Below, one piece after another: positions 1-5,551 of a stretch of 13,127 nt of DNA. The stretch's first letter is position 1. The number at the start of each line of letters is the position of its first letter. The notes below the pieces were generated by a model. It was not told the DNA's origin, did no database searches, and saw only the letters and a program-made list of their open reading frames with translations. Made by a program: the position numbers and the translations under genes. The stretch is from the NCBI GenBank assembly GCA_025935735.1, contig JAICUS010000110.1:1-13127 (forward strand). Reading direction: 5' to 3'. Source of the stretch: Solirubrobacteraceae bacterium (GTDB lineage Bacteria > Actinomycetota > Thermoleophilia > Solirubrobacterales > Solirubrobacteraceae).

Positions 1-852
1 GCCCGGGCGCTGGTCACCGGCCGCTCGAAGACGCTCGGCGTCGTCAGCTTCGACACGACGCTCTACGGCCCGGCCTCGACCCTGTACGGCATCGAGCGCG
101 CCGCGCACGACGCCGGCTACTTCATCACCATCGCGAGCCTCGAGCGGCTCGACCGCGCCTCGGTGCTGGAGGCGATCGAGCGGCTGCGCATGCAGGGCGT
201 GGAGGGGATCCTGGTGATCGCGCCGCAGGAGGGCGGGGCGCGGGCGCTGCTGCAGGCGCCGGCCGGCGTGCCGCTGGTCGCGCTGGAGGCCGGCCCGCAC
301 GATGTCGTGCCGCTCGCGTCGGTCGACCAGTTCGCCGGCGCCCGGCTGGCCACCGATCACCTGCTCCAGCTCGGCCACCGGACCGTGTGGCACCTGTCCG
401 GCCCGACCGGCTGGCCGGAGGCGGCCGACCGCGTGCGCGGCTGGCGCGACGCGCTCCAAGCCGGGGGCGCGATGCTGCCGCCGGCGCTGGAGGGCGACTG
501 GAGCGCCCGCTCCGGCCACGAGCTCGCGCTGCAGTTGGTGGACGACCCGAACGTCACGGCGATCTTCGTGGCCAACGACCAGATGGCGCTGGGCGCGCTG
601 CGCGCGCTGCACGAGTCCGGCCGGCGGATCCCGCAGGACGTGAGCGTCGTGGGCTTCGACGACATCCCCGAGGCGCCCTACTTCACGCCGCCGCTGACCA
701 CGGTGCGCCAGGATTTCGACGAGATGGGCCGGCGCGGGCTGCGGCTGCTGCTGGACACGATCGCCCTGCCCGACGGGCCGCCGGCCCACCACGAGGTCGT
801 GCCCGAGCTGGTCGTGCGCGCGAGCAGCGGCCCGCCGCCCGCGCGCGGCTGA
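1..852 (+). CDS. LacI-family transcriptional regulator, 5'-truncated by window edge
   Basis: The frame is open from base 1 to the TGA at 850-852 (283 residues visible). The visible part starts at the end of the LacI hinge region (ARALVTGRSKTLGVVSFD) and continues through the whole periplasmic-binding-protein-like effector domain. It contains the family motifs FVANDQMALGAL and VSVVGFDDIPEAPYFTPPLTT. By alignment with the complete paralogue at 2196-3227, the N-terminal helix-turn-helix (roughly 75 codons) lies outside the window. The two proteins are very similar along their full overlap, about 70% identical by eye. The gene ends 101 bp upstream of the mutarotase gene and on the same strand, with an operator between them, so it is a good candidate for the mutarotase regulator. 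The effector sugar cannot be read from the sequence. A short GC hairpin follows the stop (853-868). Confidence 0.93.
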   Translation, partial: ARALVTGRSKTLGVVSFDTTLYGPASTLYGIERAAHDAGYFITIASLERLDRASVLEAIERLRMQGVEGILVIAPQEGGARALLQAPAGVPLVALEAGPHDVVPLASVDQFAGARLATDHLLQLGHRTVWHLSGPTGWPEAADRVRGWRDALQAGGAMLPPALEGDWSARSGHELALQLVDDPNVTAIFVANDQMALGALRALHESGRRIPQDVSVVGFDDIPEAPYFTPPLTTVRQDFDEMGRRGLRLLLDTIALPDGPPAHHEVVPELVVRASSGPPPARG

Positions 853-896
853 GCCGCCCCGGCGGCCCGGCGTCCGGTGCGTTCTCATACAACCGC

Positions 897-926
897 TTGA
901 CAACACGGCATGTGAGCGCTCACACT
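897..926 (+). promoter_or_regulatory. Promoter of the mutarotase gene
   Basis: A consensus -35 box TTGACA lies at 897-902. It is followed at 18 bp by a weak -10 candidate, CACACT (921-926), which keeps the A2 and T6 of TANNNT. The LacI-type palindrome at 911-924 fills the spacer and overlaps the -10, so a bound repressor would block polymerase. The -35 is clear; the -10 is inferred. Confidence 0.55.
911..924. promoter_or_regulatory. LacI-family operator (perfect palindrome TGTGAGCGCTCACA)
   Basis: This is a perfect 14-bp inverted repeat with a central CG, the typical form of a LacI/GalR-family operator. It lies between the -35 box and the mutarotase start codon. Degenerate copies occur at 3239-3252 and 3297-3310 in front of the paralogous lacI gene. 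Binding by either of the two local LacI proteins is inferred. Confidence 0.8.
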
Positions 927-953
927 GCCTGGGTCCGAAGGGAGGAGACTTTC

Positions 954-2135
954 ATGCGAAGGTTGTGTGTCCTGCTGGTCGTAGGGGCCGTGGGAGCGCT
1001 CGCAACGCCGGCGCGCGCGGCAAGTCCGAAGATCGTCAAGTCGAGCTTCGGGACGCTCAACGGCACGCCCATCGACCGCTACACGCTCACCAATTCGAGG
1101 GGCATGTCGGTGTCGATCATCACCTACGGCGGCATCGTGCAGTCCGTGAAGGTGCCCGACCGCCGCGGCCACCTGCGCAACGTCGCGCTCGGCTTCAAGG
1201 ACCTGGCCGGCTACACGAGCCCCGCCTACGTCAAGAGCAACCCGTACTTCGGGGCGATCATCGGCCGCTACGGCAACCGGATCGCCAAGGGCATGTTCAC
1301 GATCGACGGCACGACCTACAAGCTCGACATCAACAACGATCCGAACAGCCTCCACGGCGGCTTCAACGGGTTCAACACGCAGGTCTGGAACGCGACGCCG
1401 ATGCGCACGGCCCACGTCGTCCGGCTGCGGCTCAGCCGCCTGAGCGTGGCGGGCGAGGGCGGGACGACGCCCGGCACGACGGGCTATCCCGGCAACCTGA
1501 GCGTCAACGTCACCTACACGCTGCGCAACGACAACGCGCTGCGCATCGACTACAACGCGACGACCGACGCGCCGACGATCGTCAACCTGACCAACCACTC
1601 GTACTGGAACCTCCACGGCGAGGGCCACGGCACGATCTACGACCAGCAGCTCAAGCTCAACGCGAGCCACTACACGCCGGTCGACTCGACGCTCATCCCG
1701 ACGGGGCGCATCGACTCGGTCCGGGGCACGCCGATGAACTTCCTGCACTTCCGGGCGATCGGCGACCGCATCCGCGACAGCTTCCAGCAGCTGGTGTTCG
1801 CCCGCGGATATGACCACAACTGGGTGCTCGACCGCCGCGGCCGTGCCGGCCTCGTCGTGGCCGCGCAGCTGCGCGACCCGTCGACCGGGCGCCAGCTGAC
1901 CATCTCGACCACGGAGCCGGGCGTCCAGTTCTACGCCGGCAACTTCCTGGACGGGACGCTGTACGGCACGAGCGGGCACCAGTACCGCGAGGGCGACGGC
2001 CTGGCGCTGGAGACCCAGCACTACCCCGACTCGCCGAACCACGCCAACTTCCCGTCCACGATCCTGCGGCCGGGGCAGAAGTACCACACCACGACCGTCG
2101 ACAAGTTCTCGACGTTCCGGCGCCACCGGCGCTAG
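954..2135 (+). CDS. galM: Secreted aldose 1-epimerase (mutarotase, GalM family)
   Basis: This encodes a 393-residue enzyme that interconverts alpha and beta anomers of aldoses. The ATG at 954 is chosen because GGAGGAG (941-947) stands 6 nt upstream. Upstream in-frame codons run through the promoter and operator. Residues 1-22 form a signal peptide: MRR, a hydrophobic core, and an ARA cleavage site before Ala23. The protein is therefore probably exported, whereas classical GalM is cytoplasmic. GalM motifs occur in order: NSLHGG with His134, NLTNHSYWNLHGEG with His215 (the catalytic His pair), YTPVDSTLIPTG, YDHNWVLD, TTEPGVQFYAGN, and LALETQHYPDSPNH with Glu353 as the presumed catalytic base. 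Length is slightly above the family norm because of the leader. It sits between two inverted lacI paralogues, so it is probably sugar-induced. The preferred sugar cannot be deduced. Confidence 0.95.
   Translation: MRRLCVLLVVGAVGALATPARAASPKIVKSSFGTLNGTPIDRYTLTNSRGMSVSIITYGGIVQSVKVPDRRGHLRNVALGFKDLAGYTSPAYVKSNPYFGAIIGRYGNRIAKGMFTIDGTTYKLDINNDPNSLHGGFNGFNTQVWNATPMRTAHVVRLRLSRLSVAGEGGTTPGTTGYPGNLSVNVTYTLRNDNALRIDYNATTDAPTIVNLTNHSYWNLHGEGHGTIYDQQLKLNASHYTPVDSTLIPTGRIDSVRGTPMNFLHFRAIGDRIRDSFQQLVFARGYDHNWVLDRRGRAGLVVAAQLRDPSTGRQLTISTTEPGVQFYAGNFLDGTLYGTSGHQYREGDGLALETQHYPDSPNHANFPSTILRPGQKYHTTTVDKFSTFRRHRR
991..1004. promoter_or_regulatory. Possible auxiliary LacI operator inside the mutarotase signal-peptide region
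   Basis: TGGGAGCGCTCGCA matches the 911-924 operator at 12 of 14 positions, including the central GAGCGCTC. It lies 80 bp downstream, centre to centre, within the first codons of the gene. A downstream auxiliary operator would resemble lacO2 of the E. coli lac operon. The sequence also codes for VGALA in the signal peptide, so chance is a real alternative. Confidence 0.3.
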
Positions 2136-2153
2136 CACTCCCCAACCCGCGCG

Positions 2154-2183
2154 GCGCGGCGGCGACCTCCAGCGCCGCCGCGC
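2154..2183. terminator. GC-rich hairpin between convergent genes, likely bidirectional terminator
   Basis: An 11-bp perfect stem (2154-2164 with 2173-2183) encloses an 8-nt loop. It lies between the stop of the mutarotase gene (2135) and the stop of the oppositely oriented lacI (2196). It has no T-run on either side, as is common in high-GC actinobacteria. The position between convergent stops supports termination in both directions. Confidence 0.6.
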
Positions 2184-2195
2184 AGCGCACCCGGC

Positions 2196-3227
2196 TCAGC
2201 GCGGCGGCGCGCTGCTCTCGCGCACGACGAGCTCGGGAGCGACCGTGTCGCTGCGCGCCGGGCCGCCCTCGATGCGCTCGAGCAGCAGCCGCAGCGCGCG
2301 GGCGCCGATCTCGTCGAAGCGCTGGCGCACGGTGGTCAGCGGCGGCGTGAAGTAGGCCGACTCGGGGATGTCGTCGAAGCCGACGACGCTGATGTCCTCC
2401 GGCACGCGCCGGCCCAGCTCGTGCAGCGCGCGCAGCAGCCCGAGGGCCATCTGGTCGTTGCCGGCGAAGACGGCCGTGGCGGTGGCGAGCATCTCGGCGG
2501 TGGCGTAGCCGGAGCGCGCGCTCCAGTCGCCGGGCAGCGGCGGCGGGGCGACGGCGCCGGCGGCGTCCAGCGCCTCGCGCCAGCCGCCGATGCGGTCGGC
2601 GGCCTCCAGCCAGTCCGGCGGCCCGGCGATGTGCCAGACCGTGCGGTGGCCGAGCGCCAGCAGGTGCTCGGTGGCCAGCCGCGCGCCGGCGCGCTGGTCG
2701 ACCGCGACGAGCGGCACCGTCCCCGGCGGGCCGGCCTCGGTGGCCACGATCGGGACGTCGGGCGGGACCTGGAGCAGCCCGCCGGCGGCCGACTCCTGCG
2801 GCGCGATGGCCAGCACGCCGTCGACGCCCTGCTCGCGCAGCCGCTCGACCGCGCTGCGCACGGACGCGGCGTCGAGCGAGCGCAGGCTGGCGATGCTCAC
2901 GAAGTAGCCCGCGTCGTGCGCCGCCCGCTCGATGGCGAACAGCGTCGAGGCCGGGCCATAGAGCGTGGTGTCGAAGCTCAATACGCCCAGCGTGCGCGAG
3001 CGGCCGGTGACCAGCGCGCGGGCGAGCCGGTTGGGGCGGTACTCGAGCTTGCGGATCGCCTCCCGGACGCGCTCGCGGGTGTCCGGGCGCACGTGCGGGC
3101 TGTCATTGAGCACGCGCGAGACGGTCTGCTGCGAGACACCGGCCAGCCGGGCGACGTCGGCCATCACCACCGCGCGCGGCGCGGCGGCGCGGCGGGGCGC
3201 GCCCGGTGGCGTCGCGGGGCTGGCCAT
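2196..3227 (-). CDS. LacI-family transcriptional regulator
   Basis: This encodes a repressor of 343 residues, the full family length. An N-terminal Ala/Pro-rich tail is followed by the LacI helix-turn-helix at about residues 22-42 (MADVARLAGVSQQTVSRVLN). Next come the hinge (YRPNRLARALVTGRS) and a sugar-binding-type effector domain with FAGNDQMALGLL and ISVVGFDDIPESAYFTPPLTT. The ATG at 3227 is preferred because a promoter (-35 at 3260-3265, -10 at 3238-3243) places the transcript start just before it. The in-frame GTG at 3251 lies upstream of that start and inside an operator. An ATG at 3164 is a shorter alternative. The protein is a close paralogue of the regulator at 1-852. Operator-like sites in its own promoter suggest autoregulation. 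The ligand is unknown. Confidence 0.93.
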   Translation of the reverse strand: MASPATPPGAPRRAAAPRAVVMADVARLAGVSQQTVSRVLNDSPHVRPDTRERVREAIRKLEYRPNRLARALVTGRSRTLGVLSFDTTLYGPASTLFAIERAAHDAGYFVSIASLRSLDAASVRSAVERLREQGVDGVLAIAPQESAAGGLLQVPPDVPIVATEAGPPGTVPLVAVDQRAGARLATEHLLALGHRTVWHIAGPPDWLEAADRIGGWREALDAAGAVAPPPLPGDWSARSGYATAEMLATATAVFAGNDQMALGLLRALHELGRRVPEDISVVGFDDIPESAYFTPPLTTVRQRFDEIGARALRLLLERIEGGPARSDTVAPELVVRESSAPPR

Positions 3228-3237
3228 GGCCGCCGCG

Positions 3238-3265
3238 ATGCTAACGCTCACACGCGATCCGTCAA
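3238..3265 (-). promoter_or_regulatory. Promoter of the lacI gene at 2196-3227
   Basis: Read on the minus strand, TTGACG (3265-3260) and TAGCAT (3243-3238) are separated by 16 bp. TAGCAT lies 10 nt before the ATG at 3227, so the 5' leader would be only a few nucleotides. An operator-like sequence fills the spacer, as in the mutarotase promoter. Confidence 0.6.
3239..3252 (-). promoter_or_regulatory. Degenerate LacI operator within the lacI promoter
   Basis: On the minus strand the sequence TGTGAGCGTTAGCA matches the 911-924 palindrome at 11 of 14 positions. One half-site is perfect and the other is degraded. It lies between the -35 and -10 boxes, the same geometry as at the mutarotase promoter. 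Confidence 0.5.
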
Positions 3266-3296
3266 GCGCCGCAGCGCGGCTCGCGTGGGGTGGTGT

Positions 3297-3310
3297 CGTG
3301 AGCGTTCACA
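3297..3310. promoter_or_regulatory. Second LacI operator upstream of lacI
   Basis: CGTGAGCGTTCACA matches the mutarotase operator at 12 of 14 positions and is itself nearly palindromic. Its centre is 58 bp from the promoter-embedded site at 3239-3252, a spacing that could allow cooperative binding or a small loop. It is about 390 bp from the GH127 start, so control of that gene is uncertain. Confidence 0.6.
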
Positions 3311-3359
3311 CGCTGCGGCGCGGCGGCCCGCCGGTGGCGGTCTGCCGCCCGCGGTGGTG

Positions 3360-3626
3360 CCGGGGCCGACGAACTGCGGCTGGGTAGGAAGCGGTCGGCC
3401 TTGGGTCCGGGTGCGAGGGTCGGGTCTGCGCGTTTTCCGTGCTTCGCCGCGAGAATCGATCACGGGCGCGCACGTTTCTGACGCACCTCTTTCGCGTGTG
3501 CTAGTCCAGTCGCGGATACCCCGACTGGGCTGGCACACCCGCAGAGGCCGGAATCGGAAAGCGTCACCCGGCCCGCCTGCGGCGCCCCGGAGGGACCACC
3601 GCCCTACCCAGCATGCAGTTCGCCGA
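3360..3626. repeat. Intergenic inverted-repeat element 1 (MITE/REP-like or structured RNA)
   Basis: This occupies most of the 464-bp gene-free stretch between lacI (ends 3227) and the GH127 gene (starts 3692). The left arm (3370-3395) and right arm (3598-3622) pair as 8 + 9 + 5 bp with small interruptions. Both carry the core GAACTGC...GGGTAGG in opposite orientation. The right end (3579-3626) matches 7064-7111 of element 2 at 45 of 48 positions, inverted. The left end can also fold on itself: 3360-3370 with 3394-3404, 11 bp including two G-T pairs. The centre has somewhat lower GC than the flanks and holds the hairpin at 3496-3538 plus a weaker one (3437-3441 with 3461-3465). I see no protein frame with plausible content and no obvious target-site duplication. 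Confidence 0.7.
3496..3538 (+). ncRNA. Strong 17-bp hairpin within element 1, possible RNA structure
   Basis: Arm 3496-3512 pairs with 3522-3538 around a 9-nt loop. The 17 pairs are continuous on the plus strand, with two U-G wobbles. On the minus strand those would be A-C mismatches, so the structure favours a plus-strand transcript reading toward the GH127 gene. It could be part of a long 5' leader, a terminator or attenuator without a T-run, or an independent RNA. No known RNA family is recognised. Confidence 0.45.
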
Positions 3627-3673
3627 TCCCGCTGCGCCGGCCCGAGGCCCCCCCGCGAGCAAGCCGGCGCGGC

Positions 3674-3679
3674 TAACGT
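3674..3679 (+). promoter_or_regulatory. Candidate -10 box (TAACGT) for the GH127-GH51 operon
   Basis: TAACGT fits TANNNT and ends 12 nt before the ATG at 3692, which would give a leader of about 5 nt. No convincing -35 is present 16-18 bp upstream. There is no Shine-Dalgarno sequence before the ATG, which agrees with a nearly leaderless transcript. Confidence 0.4.
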
Positions 3680-3691
3680 GCCCGGCCGTCG

Positions 3692-5473
3692 ATGACCAAC
3701 TCGCCGCCCCTCGCCCGCCTGCGCCCGCTCGCCCTCGGCGCCGTCACGATCGATGGCGGCCTGTGGGCCGACCGGCGGCGGCTGAACCGCGAGCGGCTGA
3801 TCCCCGACGGCGCGCGGCGGTTGGAGGAGGCGGGCAACCTGCCCAACCTGCGCCGGGCGGCCGGGCTGGAGGCGGGCGGGTTCATCGGCATGCGCTTCAG
3901 CGACTCAGACGTCTACAAGTGGCTCGAGGCGATCGGCTGGGAGGGCTCGGCGGCCGGCGACGAGGCGATCGGCGTCATCGAGGCGGCGCAGCGCGAGGAC
4001 GGCTACCTGAACTCCCATTACCAGGTGGACCCGCCGGGGGAGCCGTGGTCGAACATCGCCTGGAACCACGAGCTCTACTGCGCCGGGCACCTGATCGAGG
4101 CGGGGCTCGCCCATGCGCGCGTGCGGGGTGACGAGCGGCTGCTGCGCGTGGCGCGCCGCTTCGCCGACCTGCTCGTCCGGCGCTTCGGCGGCGCCGGCAG
4201 CGACGTGACGCCCGGCCATCCCGAGGTCGAGCTGGCGCTGGTCGCGCTGTTCCGCCACACCGGCGAGCGCTCCTACCTGTCGCTGGCGCAGGCGTTCGTG
4301 GACCGCCGCGGCCGCGGAACGCTGCAGCCCGCGCGGCTCGGCTCGAGCTACTTCCAGGACCGCGTGCCGGTGCGCGAGCAGGCCGAGGTCGAGGGCCACG
4401 CCGTCCGCGCGCTCTATCTCAACGCGGGCGTCACCGACCTCTACCTCGAGACCGGCGAGGCGGCGCTGCTGGACGCCATGCAGCGCCAGTGGCGCGACAT
4501 GGCGGGCCGCAAGGCGTACGTCACCGGCGGGGTCGGCGCGCACTACCTGGACGAGGCGTTCGGCGACGGCTACGAGCTGCCGCCCGACCGCTGCTACGGG
4601 GAGACGTGCGCCGCCATCGCGTCGATCCTGTGGAACTGGCGGATGCTGCTGGCCACCGGCGAGGCGCGCTTCGCCGACCTGCTCGACCGCACGCTCTACA
4701 ACGGCTTCCTCGCCGGCCTGGCGCTCGACGGCGGCGGCTACTCCTACGTGAACCCGCTGCAGGTCCGCGAGGGCCACCGCGACCCCGTCGAGGAGGGCGC
4801 GCAGCGGCGCCCGTGGTACGCCTGCGCCTGCTGCCCGCCGAACGTCATGCGGCTGCTGGCCTCGCTGGACCAGTACGTCGCCACACAGGACGACGCGGGC
4901 GGCCTGCAGATCCACCAATACCTGGACGCCACGCTGCCCGGCGTCCGGATGCGCACGCGCTACCCGTGGGACGGCGTCGTCGAGCTCGAGATCACCGAGC
5001 CGGGAACGCGCACGCTGGCGCTGCGCGTGCCGCCCTGGGGCCGGGCGCGGCTGGACGGCGAGCCGGTGGCGCCCGGCTACGCGCGCCTGGAGCGCGACTG
5101 GCGGGCCGGCGACCGCGTGACGCTCGCGCTCGACATGACCCCGCGGCTCGTCTTCCCGCACCCGCGGATCGACGCCGTGCGCGGGTGTGCGGCGATCGAG
5201 CGCGGCCCGCTCGTGCACGCGGTCGAGGGCGCGGTGGACGACGCCCGCATCGACCCGCGAGGCGAGCTGCGCGCGGTCGAGCGGCCCGACCTGCTCGGCG
5301 GCGTCGTCACCGTCGCGGCCGCCGGCGCGCGCGTAGACCCGCCCGACCCCGAGTGGCCGTACGGGAGCTTCGAACCCGACACACGGGCCGAGCCGCTCGA
5401 GGCGATCCCCTACGCCTGGTGGGGCAACCGCGGCGAGCCCGGCATGCGGGTGTGGATCCCCACTGCCCCGTGA
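3692..5473 (+). CDS. GH127 beta-L-arabinofuranosidase (DUF1680 family)
   Basis: This 593-residue protein belongs to glycoside hydrolase family 127, whose model member is Bifidobacterium HypBA1, a retaining beta-L-arabinofuranosidase using a zinc-bound cysteine nucleophile. The key residues are present with HypBA1-like spacing: Glu288 in DEAFGDG (equivalent to acid/base Glu322), Glu304 and Cys306 in CYGETC, and Cys380-Cys381 in YACACCPPN (nucleophile and zinc ligands). The N-terminal part is the (alpha/alpha)6 barrel (EDGYLNSHYQ, WNHELYCAGHLIEAG), followed by beta-sandwich domains. No signal peptide is visible, so action is cytoplasmic on imported arabinosides. The ATG at 3692 lacks a Shine-Dalgarno but follows a -10-like TAACGT. 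The GH51 gene follows 78 bp later, presumably in the same operon. The exact substrate is inferred from the family. Confidence 0.93.
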   Translation: MTNSPPLARLRPLALGAVTIDGGLWADRRRLNRERLIPDGARRLEEAGNLPNLRRAAGLEAGGFIGMRFSDSDVYKWLEAIGWEGSAAGDEAIGVIEAAQREDGYLNSHYQVDPPGEPWSNIAWNHELYCAGHLIEAGLAHARVRGDERLLRVARRFADLLVRRFGGAGSDVTPGHPEVELALVALFRHTGERSYLSLAQAFVDRRGRGTLQPARLGSSYFQDRVPVREQAEVEGHAVRALYLNAGVTDLYLETGEAALLDAMQRQWRDMAGRKAYVTGGVGAHYLDEAFGDGYELPPDRCYGETCAAIASILWNWRMLLATGEARFADLLDRTLYNGFLAGLALDGGGYSYVNPLQVREGHRDPVEEGAQRRPWYACACCPPNVMRLLASLDQYVATQDDAGGLQIHQYLDATLPGVRMRTRYPWDGVVELEITEPGTRTLALRVPPWGRARLDGEPVAPGYARLERDWRAGDRVTLALDMTPRLVFPHPRIDAVRGCAAIERGPLVHAVEGAVDDARIDPRGELRAVERPDLLGGVVTVAAAGARVDPPDPEWPYGSFEPDTRAEPLEAIPYAWWGNRGEPGMRVWIPTAP

Positions 5474-5547
5474 TGCCGGTGTTCGCGATCCCCTGGACGA
5501 TCTGGGGCGTGGGTACCTGCGCGCCGCCGATGCGAGCGGCGGGGTGA
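5473..5547 (+). CDS. Possible 24-residue leader peptide between GH127 and GH51 genes
   Basis: A short frame starts with an ATG that overlaps the GH127 stop (TGATG) and ends with a TGA at 5545-5547, 4 nt before the GH51 ATG. The peptide begins MPVFAIPWTIWGVGTC and is hydrophobic with two Trp. Its stop lies within the GH51 ribosome-binding site, so its translation could couple the two enzymes or open the hairpin at 5522-5541. There is no homology evidence, and chance is a serious alternative in this GC-rich sequence. Confidence 0.25.
   Translation: MPVFAIPWTIWGVGTCAPPMRAAG
5522..5547 (+). promoter_or_regulatory. GH51 ribosome-binding site with adjoining hairpin
   Basis: GGGGTGA (5541-5547) lies 4 nt before the ATG at 5552 and fixes that start. 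A 6-bp hairpin (5522-5527 with 5536-5541, 8-nt loop) abuts it and takes its first G, so it could modulate ribosome access. The ribosome-binding site is clear; the regulatory role is speculative. Confidence 0.4.
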
Positions 5548-5551
5548 AGAC

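Noticed and set aside
387..2135. A longer mutarotase reading frame starting upstream of 954
   Set aside because: The extension runs out of frame through the LacI coding region and through the promoter and operator. The ATG at 954 has a clear GGAGGAG and is followed by a signal peptide.
885..2138. A 417-codon open frame antisense to the mutarotase gene
   Set aside because: Low-complexity Val/Arg/Ala composition and no motif; the plus strand encodes a full GalM protein with signal peptide and ribosome-binding site.
3228..3251. GTG at 3251 as the lacI start (8 additional residues)
   Set aside because: It lies inside the operator and upstream of the transcript start predicted from TTGACG/TAGCAT, so the ATG at 3227 is preferred.
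3364..3626. Element 1 as a classical insertion sequence
   Set aside because: It is too short for a transposase, has no coding frame with transposase features, and no target-site duplication is visible at its ends.
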